Source of the DNA: Candidatus Kapaibacterium sp. | GTDB taxonomy: Bacteria > Bacteroidota > Ignavibacteria > Kapaibacteriales > UBA4661 | Assembly: GCA_025363605.1 (NCBI GenBank) | Contig: JANYDO010000434.1 | Coordinates: 1 to 39,761, forward strand | DNA: 39,761 nt | Direction of reading: 5' to 3' | Shown: piece by piece, positions 16,523 to 24,915 of the stretch | Layout: the number at the start of each line of letters is the position of its first letter | Position numbering within the stretch: the first letter of the stretch is position 1 | Translations under genes and position numbers: made by a program | Notes under the pieces: generated by a model | Databases searched by the model: none | What the model was told of the DNA's origin: nothing | What the model saw: the letters and a program-made list of their open reading frames with translations, nothing else

Positions 16523-18214
16523 CTACCACACTAAATACATGGCAACAAGTGCGCTCAGGGCTGCTATTGAGCGCATTATCAGGAGCAGTGAGCGATGGTC
16601 GAGCGCGTAACTGCGAATTCGATAGACAAGATGGTTCATATTTTCGGTGAAACTGAATTGCAAGTTATTACCTTCCACAGCCCATGAGTTTATGTATCGC
16701 GCTTGAAATGGAGTATTGATGAGAATACTAACCCAGATGAGCGCTGCGGCAAAGAGGAACAAAGCGAAGCCCATAGCGCGAAAGGCAACACCTTTACCAT
16801 CACCGCTCACCATCAGGATACCCTCAATGGGTTTACTTTCAATGCCATAGTTGTCAATACTGGCAATACGATAATAATACTGCCCCGAATCAAGTCGCAT
16901 GGAAACAGAATCGCCGGTCTGAAAAACGTGCCGATAGACGAGCGATGTAAAAGACGCATCATTCGCTACCTCCAGCCGTGTGAGTAGTGATGCGTGATGT
17001 ACCCACTGAAACAACACCGGAGAAGGAATTGCCAGTAGCGCGGCAAGTGCGCGGTCGGGCGTAACTAATTCAGGCATTGGCGGAATACGACGTACCGTAT
17101 TGTTTCCGCCTTGCATAGAAAAGCCATAGCCGCTTTCCACCTCGACTGTGGAATCGCTGCTGCCATTCCCCAGTTTTACCTTCGCATTACTTCCTTGAAA
17201 TACTGACACCGTTGAGCGTTGATTGCTGTCCACCGTGACATTACCCGCATTGGTACTGTCGAATTCAATGGCAGAACCGGAGGTCTTGACGACCATTCCC
17301 TTGCCATTGAGCTTCACGAACATATTACCGTTGAAAAGACGCACGTTCTCTTGTGGCTTGTCTGCTGCCCTATCTTTACTGGGGCTGAGAATAAGCATGG
17401 ACGTATTTTCGCTAATCTGAATTTTGCTATTGTCGGTAAAGGTAATTTCCGCACGGGAATTCTCACCGGTATTGATGCGGTGGTATTCATAGACAGCATC
17501 GGTGGGGCGTGCAGAGTGAAAATCCAATTCCCACGGCGCACGAAGCTGTACTTTATTTTGAATGGTCGAGATTTTACCGATGCCATCGGCTGCTTTCCCT
17601 GTCTCGGATGTCAGCGCTTGCTGCGTGACGGACGAAATACCGACAATCTCCACACGACGGTTCTGCGAGCGCCCTTTCTCGTCGGTGTTCGACTTGAGTG
17701 GTCGTGTATCACCGAAGCCCTGAGTGCGAATACGTGCTGCTAAGATGCCGTAGCGCTCAATTAAATATTTTTTCGCTCCCTCAGCACGTTCTTTAGAAAG
17801 TTGCATATTTTTTGCCGCATCGCCTTCAGAAGAGGCGTGTCCGCGTATCTCAATTTCCAAATCCGGACGTGCCATCAAATACTCACCCAGAGCATTGAAA
17901 AACGGCAGGCTATTCGGCTCCAAAGCAGGGCTTCCCACTTTGAACGCTGAATCCTGTACCGACAATTTACCGCCAGGTCCCAAGTCAAAGGCAATCACAC
18001 GCTGGACATTCGGCTGTGTGGCGGTCGGCACGTTCCCCTGCGGTCGGTTTTGTGCGGGAGAATTGAGCTGCTGTGGCGCACGAACCGCTTGCTGCGGCTT
18101 TGGAGCGCCTATTTGGGCATTCACATTGCCGACATTGAGGCTGCCAAGTGCGCAGCAAAAACAAAAGACAAGAGTACGTGAGAATGGATACATAGATGGT
18201 TTTTGTCGAATCAT
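16523..18214 (-). CDS. OmpA-like domain fused to a FecR-like domain with C-terminal membrane segments
   Basis: 563 aa from ATG 18214 (the 18229 codon is TTG; ATG 18193 is a second option). An N-terminal signal peptide (SRTLVFCFCCALGSLNVGNVNAQ) is followed by a Pro/Gln-rich linker and an OmpA C-terminal peptidoglycan-binding domain at about 85-205 (IEIRGHASSEGDAAKNMQLS, KERAEG, SQNRRVEIVGI); the Asp and Arg used for diaminopimelate binding appear retained. A FecR-like periplasmic domain follows at about 230-370 (NTGENSRAEITFTDNSKIQI, ENTSMLIL). Residues 370-474 form a further beta-rich segment. Two hydrophobic helices lie at about 479-500 and 541-563, with the chain ending VAMYLVW. The likely location is the periplasm, bound to peptidoglycan and anchored in the inner membrane. 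FecR domains usually sense or restrain sigma factors, but no sigma factor is encoded nearby. A structural or sensing role is inferred only. Confidence 0.82.
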   Translation of the reverse strand: MIRQKPSMYPFSRTLVFCFCCALGSLNVGNVNAQIGAPKPQQAVRAPQQLNSPAQNRPQGNVPTATQPNVQRVIAFDLGPGGKLSVQDSAFKVGSPALEPNSLPFFNALGEYLMARPDLEIEIRGHASSEGDAAKNMQLSKERAEGAKKYLIERYGILAARIRTQGFGDTRPLKSNTDEKGRSQNRRVEIVGISSVTQQALTSETGKAADGIGKISTIQNKVQLRAPWELDFHSARPTDAVYEYHRINTGENSRAEITFTDNSKIQISENTSMLILSPSKDRAADKPQENVRLFNGNMFVKLNGKGMVVKTSGSAIEFDSTNAGNVTVDSNQRSTVSVFQGSNAKVKLGNGSSDSTVEVESGYGFSMQGGNNTVRRIPPMPELVTPDRALAALLAIPSPVLFQWVHHASLLTRLEVANDASFTSLVYRHVFQTGDSVSMRLDSGQYYYRIASIDNYGIESKPIEGILMVSGDGKGVAFRAMGFALFLFAAALIWVSILINTPFQARYINSWAVEGNNLQFSFTENMNHLVYRIRSYALDHRSLLLIMRSIAALSALVAMYLVW

Positions 18215-18259
18215 AATCGGAACAAGCAAAAAATGGGATGCTGCGAAATAGTGATTATT

Positions 18260-19516
18260 TCAAGCATCAGCAAAAATAGAGCCTTGCAGGCGATTTTGCA
18301 AGTAAAACGCAGTAATTACTTCCACCACAAAGCGAATCTGCTCTTCGCCCAGTTCAGGATAAATCGGCAGCGCCAGAACGTGCGCCGCAAGGCAATTCGC
18401 CACAGGGAAATCACTATCCTTCGCACCCAAGCCAGCAAAACACTCTTGGCGATGGAACGGCACCGGATAATAAATTTCCGAGCCGATGCCTCGCTCTGCG
18501 AGATATTGCCGCAGCTCATCGCGACGTGGTACTCGAATGGTATATTGATTGTAGATATGGTGATTGCTCACTTTTGAGTCGGCGTAGAGTGCGGGAGGCA
18601 GCAAAATAGTGTTTTGCTCGTCGAAGCGCTCTATATGTGCGCTTGTGCAGTCGGGACAATGCTCAAAGCCCGAACACGCCTTGCGTACCGAAGGATGCTC
18701 TTCTGCCAAGCCTGCTTCTACAAACAAGCGAGTGTACAGAGCGGCGTTGTGCCGACGCGCTTCATGCCATGTTTCCAAATGAGGAAATTTCACATTCAGC
18801 ACGGCAGCCTGCAAAGCATCCATGCGAAAATTACCGCCGATGAACTTGTGATAATAGCGCGGCTCCATGCCGTGATTGCGAATCTGCTTGAGTTTGATGT
18901 AGAGTGCTTCGTCATTGGTCGTGACAAGTCCTGCATCGCCAAAAGCGCCCAGATTTTTTGTTGGATAAAATGAAAAACATCCCACCATTCCAATTGAACC
19001 TGCCTTACGACCATCTTTGTACTCCGCGCCGATAGCCTGCGCAGCATCTTCAATAACCGCAATACCGTGTTTGTTGGCAATACGCATGATTTCGTCCATT
19101 GCCGCACACTGCCCGAAAAGATGAACGGGAATAATCGCCTTCGTGTGAGGAGTAATAAGATGTTCAAGAAGTAATGGGTTCATATTAAATCCATCGGCTT
19201 CCGAATCCACAAAGATTGGTGTAGCCCCAACGCGAGCAACCGCGCCCGCTGTCGCAAAAAAAGAAAAGGTCGGCATAATCACTTCATCGCCCACACCAAT
19301 ATCCAGCGCCATGAGTGCCATAAGAAGCGCATCGGTTCCGCTCGATACACCGAGTGCAAAACGCGAACCACAGTAATTTTCCATCGTGCGTTCCAGAGCA
19401 TCTACCTCGCTGCCCAGAATACAGACTTGAGATTCGGCAACACGGATAAGAGCCGCGTCCAATGCAGGCTTGAGGGCGCGATACTGCGCCTGAAGGTCTA
19501 AAAGAGGGACGGTCAT
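18260..19516 (-). CDS. DegT/DnrJ/EryC1/StrS-family PLP aminotransferase with a Cys-rich insertion
   Basis: 418 aa. Fold-type I sugar aminotransferase: PLLDLQAQYRALKP at the N-terminus, GVSSGTDALLMAL (phosphate binding), VIEDAAQAIGAEY, the PLP lysine K187 in FYPTKNLGAFGDAG, GGNFRMDALQAAVL, and C-terminal IYYPVPFHRQECFAGLG and ALPIYPEL. These enzymes transfer an amino group to keto-sugar nucleotides, making amino sugars for surface polysaccharides or glycoproteins. An unusual 20-30 residue insertion around 281-294 carries CX5CX2CX3H before the usual HIYNQYTIRV, which could bind a metal. It is the first gene of the minus-strand cluster, 45 bp from OmpA-FecR, and diverges from the TonB receptor. 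No other sugar genes are nearby, so the substrate is unknown. Confidence 0.93.
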   Translation of the reverse strand: MTVPLLDLQAQYRALKPALDAALIRVAESQVCILGSEVDALERTMENYCGSRFALGVSSGTDALLMALMALDIGVGDEVIMPTFSFFATAGAVARVGATPIFVDSEADGFNMNPLLLEHLITPHTKAIIPVHLFGQCAAMDEIMRIANKHGIAVIEDAAQAIGAEYKDGRKAGSIGMVGCFSFYPTKNLGAFGDAGLVTTNDEALYIKLKQIRNHGMEPRYYHKFIGGNFRMDALQAAVLNVKFPHLETWHEARRHNAALYTRLFVEAGLAEEHPSVRKACSGFEHCPDCTSAHIERFDEQNTILLPPALYADSKVSNHHIYNQYTIRVPRRDELRQYLAERGIGSEIYYPVPFHRQECFAGLGAKDSDFPVANCLAAHVLALPIYPELGEEQIRFVVEVITAFYLQNRLQGSIFADA

Positions 19517-19584
19517 CTCATTCCAAAAATAGTTGAGAAATAAACGATAGTTTACAATTTATTAACATTTACACTTTTTCGCGC

Positions 19585-19612
19585 TTGATAAAGATGTAAA
19601 ATTGTATTTTTG
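19585..19612 (+). promoter_or_regulatory. Candidate Bacteroidota-type promoter for the TonB-dependent receptor
   Basis: TATTTTTG (19605-19612) fits the TAnnTTTG -7 box, with TTG at 19585-19587 upstream. The spacing is 17 nt, slightly shorter than usual for this promoter class. It lies about 75 bp before the receptor ATG. Confidence 0.4.
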
Positions 19613-19687
19613 CCTCAATTCAATCACGCATATCTATCGTTTCTTCGATGGATATTGTTTCACCTCAATTCTTTATGGAGATTGTAT

Positions 19688-22600
19688 ATGAGAAGAAATA
19701 TACTTCTTGTTTGCACCATGTTCGCATTGCTTCTGCCAGCACTCGCGCTGCGGGCACAGGTAACGACGGGTGCTATGAGCGGCACGGTCACAATGAAAGA
19801 TGGCAAGCCTATCAGCGGTGCTCGTGTTACAGCAACTCACTTGCCATCAGGCACTAAATATGGCTCAATTGTTGGCGCAACCGGTCGTTATGCTGTGCCG
19901 AATTTGCGTACCGGCGGTCCGTACACCGTTGAGATTTCAGCTATCGGCATGAAAGCAGCAAAATTTGGTGACATTACGATTCAGCTTGGTCAAACCTACG
20001 TCCTCGACGTAAAACTTGATGAAGGCGAAGTAAAATTGTCCGAAATTACCATTACCTCAAAAAAGGGTTCAGTAATGAGTAACGAGCGTACTGGTGCGGC
20101 AACAAATATCAACAGAGACATTATCAACGCTGTTCCAACCCTTAATCGGAATATCCTTGATTTTACCAAGATGACCCCCCAAGCTGGCAGAGGTAATTCT
20201 TTTGGTGGTCAAGACAACCGTATGAATAACTTAACCATTGACGGTTCGGTATTCAATAATACCTTTGGCTTGGCAAATACTCCGGGCGGACAGACCGGGC
20301 AATCTCCGATTTCGCTTGATGCTATCGAAGAAGTTCAAGTCAATATTGCTCCCTATGATGTGCGCCAAGGCGGTTTCACTGGTGCTGGTGTGAATGCTGT
20401 CACCCGTAGCGGTGATAACGAGTGGCGCTGGTCGGTGTTTACGAATACTCGGAACCAAGGTTTTGCCGGTGATTCTGTTGCGGGAGCAAAAGCTACCGAT
20501 GGTTTGAAAATTATCAAAGCAAATAACCAATACCAGGTATTGCAGTTTGGTGGTCGTCTCAGTGGTCCAATTATTGAGAATAAGCTATTCTTCTTCCTCA
20601 ATTATGAGCGCGAAACAAACGTTAGCCCGATGTCGAACTATCGTGCAGCACAGCCCGGAGAAGCAGCAACCGGTGCTGTAACACGCGTACAGGCTTCAAC
20701 ACTTGATTCACTTCGTCAGTTCTTAATCAATAAATATCAGTATGACCCAGGTATTTACGATAATGTGAATCAACCGTACAACCGTACAACCTTTGGCGAC
20801 AAAGCAACAGGAAAATTGACGTGGAATATTGACGAAACAAACAAAGCAAGTATTCGCTTCCAATATCTACGCTCACAGTCAGACGTTATTCTCAATAGCG
20901 GCTCGAATGCCGTAGGTAATCGTAATGGAAACAACAATGCTCTGAACTTCGCTAACTCTAACTACGGTATCAACAACGACATCTATTCGGCAGTTGCGGA
21001 ATTGAACTCGGTGTTTAGTTCAAGTATGTCTAACAATCTTATCGTTGGCTTTACAGCAAACCGTGATTATCGCAGCAGCCCGTCACGTCCGTTCCCAATG
21101 GTAGATATTCTTCAAGGCGGTTCGACACTTACTTCGTTTGGTTACGAACTTTTCACGCCCTTTAATAAGCTGGACACCGATACATGGCAGCTGCAAGATA
21201 ACGTGACAATTTATTCCGGCGATCATACCATTACAGCGGGTGTTAGCTTTGAAGCATTCCGATTTGTGAATGGCTTTAACCAACGTTACTACGGCTATTA
21301 TCGCTTTAATTCGCTTCAGGACTTCTACAACAGCGCCAATGGGGTCAAAGTACCGATTCGCGTAAACGGTCGTGATTCCTTAATCGTGGCGCAACCTGTT
21401 CAATTTAGCCAGACCTATTCGGCATTGAAAGATGGCTCTGTACCGCTTGCAGAAACTCGCGCTTACCAAGCCAGCATTTATGGACAAGACGAGTGGAACA
21501 TTTCCAGTACATTCAAAGCAACTATCGGTTTACGCATTGATGCGCCAATCTTCGATCAATCTACGGCGCTAGCCAATAGCGTTGTTAGTGATGCAACATT
21601 CTACAACAACGTTACAAATAATAGCAGTGAAAAACTGAGTACTGGTAATCTTCCTTCACTGAATCCTTTATTCTCACCTCGCGTTGGTATCAACTGGGAT
21701 GTAAATGGAGATCGCTCCCTGCAAGTTCGCGGTGGTACGGGCATTTTCTCCGGTCGCCCGCCGTTTGTATGGCTGTCGAATGTTGTTACCAATAATGGTG
21801 TTTCGTCTGGTGAAATTTTGCAAAACAGCCCGCTTAATCGCCAATTTAATCCAGACCCCAATGCCTATATTCCGGCAAATGCCTCATCAAGCGTTCCGGC
21901 AGCAACCTTCACGGTCAACACGGTTGTGCCTGGTTTCCGCTTCCCGCAATTATGGCGCTCAAACCTTGCGGCAGATATTCAGCTTCCACTTGGCTTGATT
22001 GCTACGGTGGAAGGTATTCACAGCAAATATCTCGCTCAAGTCTATTATCGTGATGCAAACTTGCGTCCCGCAACAGCAGCCTTTACTGGTGTTGACAATC
22101 GCCCTCGTTTCCCCGGTTCATTTATTACCACTGCCGGAGCAGCACGTGATTCGGCAATTCGCTTAAACTATCGTATCAATGGCAACTACGTTTTGGACAA
22201 TACCGATGCTGGTGATTCATGGTCGGGTACCGTTCAAATTCAAAAACCTTTCAGTGATGGCTGGTTTGCAATGGTTGCTTACACATACTCAGTAGCACGC
22301 GATATCACCTCAGCGGGCTCAATCGCAGCAAACTCATGGAATGCTAACCCAATTGTGGCAAGCCCAAATCTACCGACTATTTCCTACTCGGATAACGACA
22401 ACCCACATCGCCTCATTGCATCGGCTTCCTATCGTTTTGACTTTGGTGAGGTCGCTGCGCTGACACTGTCCGGTTTCTATGAACTTCGTACACAAGGTCG
22501 CTTCTCCTACACCTACTCAGGTGATATGAACGGCGATGGTGTTTCCAATAATGACCTTATCTTTGTTCCCAAAAACAAAGAAGATGTTGTTCTCGTACCA

Positions 22601-23053
22601 TTTACTGCAGGCGGTAAAACATGGTCGGCAGATGATCAATGGACAGCATTGGATAAATTTATTAGCAGCGATCCTTATCTGAGTACTCGTCGCGGTCAAT
22701 ATTCCGAGCGCAATGGCGGTTTACGTGGCTGGCTCAGTTCTCTCGACATCGCAGCAACGCTTGATGTAAACTTTATGATTGGCGAGAAGAAAAATACAGT
22801 ACAAATTCGTGCTGACGTTATTAACGGAACAAATATCCTCAATCCGTCATTGGGCGTGGGTGATCGCGTTCTTCAAAACGGTGCTTCCCGTCCACTTCTG
22901 TTTGTCGCTACACGCGCTGACGGTGTACCAACCTACCGTCTGAACGAAACCGCTGCGGGTGCTGGTCTTGCACCCTCCGTGCTGACCAATTCGCTGAACT
23001 TCCCCGGCGATGTATGGCAATTCCAACTTGGTATTCGTTACATCTTCAACTAA
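19688..23053 (+). CDS. Oar-like TonB-dependent outer-membrane receptor with carboxypeptidase-regulatory domain
   Basis: 1121 aa from ATG 19688; the track start at 19610 is a TTG 26 codons upstream. The sequence GGAG at 19677-19680 is spaced 7 nt from the ATG, and a signal peptide (MRRNILLVCTMFALLLPALA) follows it, which settles the start. Residues about 23-120 form a carboxypeptidase-regulatory-like beta domain (GTVTMKDGKPISGARVTATH, YTVEISAIGM). About 130-260 is the plug (NRNILDFTKMTPQAGRG, NLTIDGS, IEEVQVNIAPYDVRQGGFTG). The rest is beta-barrel, ending FQLGIRYIFN. This layout is typical of Oar-like receptors, which import large substrates or act in protein export in Bacteroidota and Myxococcota. 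No SusD partner is present, so polysaccharide uptake is not indicated. Energy probably comes from a TonB such as the one at 13797. Confidence 0.93.
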   Translation: MRRNILLVCTMFALLLPALALRAQVTTGAMSGTVTMKDGKPISGARVTATHLPSGTKYGSIVGATGRYAVPNLRTGGPYTVEISAIGMKAAKFGDITIQLGQTYVLDVKLDEGEVKLSEITITSKKGSVMSNERTGAATNINRDIINAVPTLNRNILDFTKMTPQAGRGNSFGGQDNRMNNLTIDGSVFNNTFGLANTPGGQTGQSPISLDAIEEVQVNIAPYDVRQGGFTGAGVNAVTRSGDNEWRWSVFTNTRNQGFAGDSVAGAKATDGLKIIKANNQYQVLQFGGRLSGPIIENKLFFFLNYERETNVSPMSNYRAAQPGEAATGAVTRVQASTLDSLRQFLINKYQYDPGIYDNVNQPYNRTTFGDKATGKLTWNIDETNKASIRFQYLRSQSDVILNSGSNAVGNRNGNNNALNFANSNYGINNDIYSAVAELNSVFSSSMSNNLIVGFTANRDYRSSPSRPFPMVDILQGGSTLTSFGYELFTPFNKLDTDTWQLQDNVTIYSGDHTITAGVSFEAFRFVNGFNQRYYGYYRFNSLQDFYNSANGVKVPIRVNGRDSLIVAQPVQFSQTYSALKDGSVPLAETRAYQASIYGQDEWNISSTFKATIGLRIDAPIFDQSTALANSVVSDATFYNNVTNNSSEKLSTGNLPSLNPLFSPRVGINWDVNGDRSLQVRGGTGIFSGRPPFVWLSNVVTNNGVSSGEILQNSPLNRQFNPDPNAYIPANASSSVPAATFTVNTVVPGFRFPQLWRSNLAADIQLPLGLIATVEGIHSKYLAQVYYRDANLRPATAAFTGVDNRPRFPGSFITTAGAARDSAIRLNYRINGNYVLDNTDAGDSWSGTVQIQKPFSDGWFAMVAYTYSVARDITSAGSIAANSWNANPIVASPNLPTISYSDNDNPHRLIASASYRFDFGEVAALTLSGFYELRTQGRFSYTYSGDMNGDGVSNNDLIFVPKNKEDVVLVPFTAGGKTWSADDQWTALDKFISSDPYLSTRRGQYSERNGGLRGWLSSLDIAATLDVNFMIGEKKNTVQIRADVINGTNILNPSLGVGDRVLQNGASRPLLFVATRADGVPTYRLNETAAGAGLAPSVLTNSLNFPGDVWQFQLGIRYIFN

Positions 23054-23084
23054 TACCTGACGTTCTAACGAACACCAAAACCTC

Positions 23085-23130
23085 AAAAGCCCCTGTATCC
23101 AAGCGCTATCGCTACGATACAGGGGCTTTT
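23085..23130. terminator. Bidirectional terminator between TonB receptor and flavin reductase genes
   Basis: Perfect 15-bp arms AAAAGCCCCTGTATC and GATACAGGGGCTTTT flank a loop containing TATCGCTACGATA. T-rich tracts occur in both directions, fitting its place between converging genes. It closely resembles the hairpin at 24837-24882. Confidence 0.85.
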
Positions 23131-23150
23131 GCTTTTTAGGGCGGTGTTCT

Positions 23151-23729
23151 TTATTGCCGATATTTCGCCATAAACGTTGCGTCTTCCGTGCTTTGCAGGT
23201 CGCGTGAGCGCTGCTCCGCGATAAGACTGCCATAAACGACCATATCCCGTGCCAGCATCCTGAGGCGCTCTTCCAGACGGCTATTGGCGATGGAACCATG
23301 AGCAACGTCATCGTCGGACATCGTCACGCCATACGGTAGCGACCAGCCATAGCACTGACGAACACACGTCCGCACGTGATCCATAGCCGTTAAGCCCTTA
23401 TCGAACGACGAACACACATACCCAAAGACTTTGCCCGCAAACTCCATCCAAAAATAATCCAAGAAATTCTTGAGCGTCCCCGACATGGAGCCGTGGTAGT
23501 CCGGCGTTGCCAGCACAAACGCATCTGCCGCCAGCACCAGCGAACGCACGTGTGGAAGATGCTCCGGCTCAATCTCGGACGAAGGATTCAAAAGCGGAAG
23601 TGGCGTTTGGCGCAAGTCCAGAATGTGTACGCTTGCACCGCGCTCACGAGCAGCATCGGCAACGGTTTGGAGACCAAGAGCAGTGATGGACTCATCGTCG
23701 TTACTGCTAAGGACGCAGAGAATATTCAT
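23151..23729 (-). CDS. NADPH-dependent FMN reductase family flavoprotein
   Basis: 192 aa from ATG 23729; the track adds a TTG-initiated five-residue extension. It has a flavodoxin-like fold: an N-terminal MNILCVLSSNDDES phosphate loop, LRQTPLPLLNP, then ATPDYHGSMSGTLKNFLDYF, the flavin-binding signature of the NADPH:FMN/quinone reductase family, and KVFGYVCSSFDKGLTAMDHVR. Such enzymes reduce FMN, quinones, azo dyes or chromate with NAD(P)H; the physiological substrate cannot be told here. It lies 57 bp downstream of the unknown EEWTHRAH protein and so probably belongs to the Lrp-led transcript. A terminator follows the gene. Confidence 0.87.
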   Translation of the reverse strand: MNILCVLSSNDDESITALGLQTVADAARERGASVHILDLRQTPLPLLNPSSEIEPEHLPHVRSLVLAADAFVLATPDYHGSMSGTLKNFLDYFWMEFAGKVFGYVCSSFDKGLTAMDHVRTCVRQCYGWSLPYGVTMSDDDVAHGSIANSRLEERLRMLARDMVVYGSLIAEQRSRDLQSTEDATFMAKYRQ

Positions 23730-23786
23730 AATGTGGTGAATCAAAAAAAGTGAATCAAGAAAAGTGAAAAAACAAAATGGGAAATA

Positions 23787-24239
23787 TCAGTCAAGACCGC
23801 ATTTATCAGGCTCCGTCCATGCAGCGCGAGCTTCGGTCGAAAAAAGCAATTCTTTGCTGTAAAAGCGAAGCGGATAGGCGCGGTCGGCAATCTCACTTGC
23901 TAGCATTGTTTCCACAAGGGTTTCTATGGATAAGGCTGCATCGTCGTCGTCGTCGTCGTCGTCGGCTGATTCAACAAAGCGCTTCACGGCAAGAGTATAG
24001 AAGCAGGTAAGCGTTTCGTGATAACCGCTTGTTGGCGTGGAAACAACACCTACTGCGGCGTTGTAGTGCTTGATTCCTTCGCGAATGCGGCGTTCTGCCT
24101 CGGCTGCGGGATAGCACCGAACATACCAGAGCGCCATTGTCAAATGCGCCCTATGTGTCCATTCTTCACGTGGCAGAGTTCCTTCCTCGAAAGCGGTGAT
24201 GAAATCGCTTAACAAGTGGTGATTGGTAGAGAAGTTCAT
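23787..24239 (-). CDS. Conserved protein of unknown function with an eight-Asp tract
   Basis: 150 aa. I recognise the pattern as a conserved uncharacterised family: FEEGTLPREEWTHRAHLTMAL near the N-terminus, then IKHYNAAVGVVSTPTSGYHE and TLTCFYTLAVKRFVE. The His residues in EEWTHRAH and GYHETLT are candidates for an active or metal site, which is inference only. Residues 93-100 are a run of Asp encoded by a (TCG)8 microsatellite at 23941-23964. No signal peptide or membrane segment is seen, so it is likely cytosolic and helical. Its ATG overlaps the TGA of the Lrp gene (ATGA, 24236-24239), a strong sign of translational coupling, and the flavin reductase follows 57 bp later. Confidence 0.8.
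   Translation of the reverse strand: MNFSTNHHLLSDFITAFEEGTLPREEWTHRAHLTMALWYVRCYPAAEAERRIREGIKHYNAAVGVVSTPTSGYHETLTCFYTLAVKRFVESADDDDDDDDAALSIETLVETMLASEIADRAYPLRFYSKELLFSTEARAAWTEPDKCGLD
23941..23964. repeat. (TCG)8 trinucleotide microsatellite inside a coding region
   Basis: Eight consecutive TCG units on the plus strand, read as eight Asp codons in the minus-strand gene. Slippage would change tract length without breaking the frame. Confidence 0.95.
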
Positions 24240-24706
24240 AGTGTGTTTTTATTTTGAAGGAGTGAAAGATTACTTGTTTCTTTTGGCGAAGATAGCGCAA
24301 TTGCCGTATTCGTGCGGGCAATGCCCGGAATACTTTTCAAACCTTGCTTCAAAAAAAGCTCAAGGTCGGCAGTGGAGCGAACGCGCACTTTGAGCAGATA
24401 CGAGAATTCGCCCGTAATATGATGACATTCTTGTATTTCCTCAAGAGCAAGAACACGCTGCAAAAACCCGCCCTCATGCTCCGGCGTACTGAGCAAAACG
24501 TGGATAAAGGCGCACACATCGAATCCCGCCTGAGCAGCATTGATGCGAACGGTGAAATGCTCAATATATCCTTGCGAATCAAGTTTCTTCAACCGTTCAT
24601 TCACGGCAGATACGGACAAACCGACCTCTTTACCGAGTTCTGCGTAGGACAGCCGCGCATTGCGCTGAAGCAAGTCCAAAAGGTGATTATCTATGGAGTC
24701 AAGCAT
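24236..24706 (-). CDS. Lrp/AsnC family transcriptional regulator
   Basis: 156 aa, the usual length. The N-terminal winged helix-turn-helix spans about 1-60 (LLDLLQRNARLSYAELGKEV, GLSVSAVNERLKKLDSQGYI). The C-terminal RAM/AsnC ligand-binding and oligomerisation domain spans about 65-145 (VCAFIHVLLST, EECHHITGEFSYLLKVRV-like segment, LKSIPGIARTNT). It probably senses an amino acid and controls its own transcript: a 15-bp near-Lrp-consensus palindrome lies about 30 bp upstream of the ATG. The gene is the first of three on the minus strand, and its stop overlaps the next start. The metabolic target is unknown; neighbouring amino-acid genes (a trans-sulfuration enzyme upstream, proline dehydrogenase 9 kb away) are possibilities only. 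Confidence 0.93.
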   Translation of the reverse strand: MLDSIDNHLLDLLQRNARLSYAELGKEVGLSVSAVNERLKKLDSQGYIEHFTVRINAAQAGFDVCAFIHVLLSTPEHEGGFLQRVLALEEIQECHHITGEFSYLLKVRVRSTADLELFLKQGLKSIPGIARTNTAIALSSPKETSNLSLLQNKNTL

Positions 24707-24736
24707 GAAAAGTATTTTATGCGGTAAATGATTTAA

Positions 24737-24757
24737 TTTTAGTAAAAATTACTAAAA
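24737..24757. promoter_or_regulatory. Candidate Lrp-type operator upstream of the Lrp/AsnC gene
   Basis: A perfect inverted repeat, TTTTAGTAA-AAA-TTACTAAAA, lies 31 bp upstream of the regulator's ATG in AT-rich DNA. Its core TAGTAAAAATTACTA matches 13 of 15 positions of the E. coli Lrp consensus YAGHAWATTWTDCTR. A second half-site TACTAAAT follows at 24761-24768. Confidence 0.5.
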
Positions 24758-24836
24758 ACATACTAAATAACAATAAAATTTCTTTTTATAGCACAAAAAA
24801 CACGTCAAATACATTGTCCTCGACGTATCAAACACC

Positions 24837-24882
24837 AAAGCCTCTGTACCTAAGCGGTTTTCCGCTATGATACAGAGGCTTT
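24837..24882 (-). terminator. Terminator hairpin downstream of the cystathionine enzyme gene
   Basis: Arms AAAGCCTCTGTA and TACAGAGGCTTT enclose a second stem AGCGG/CCGCT. The minus-strand U tract is modest (GGCTTTGGTGTTT). It is homologous to the hairpin at 23085-23130. Confidence 0.65.
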
Positions 24883-24915
24883 TATCATGATTTTCGGTTT
24901 GCCGGCAATCGCCCA

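Noticed and set aside
19517-19534. TATTTTTG on the minus strand directly before the DegT start codon
   Set aside because: The box would lie 7 nt from the ATG, and the nearest TTG is 23 nt away, so it was not called as a promoter.
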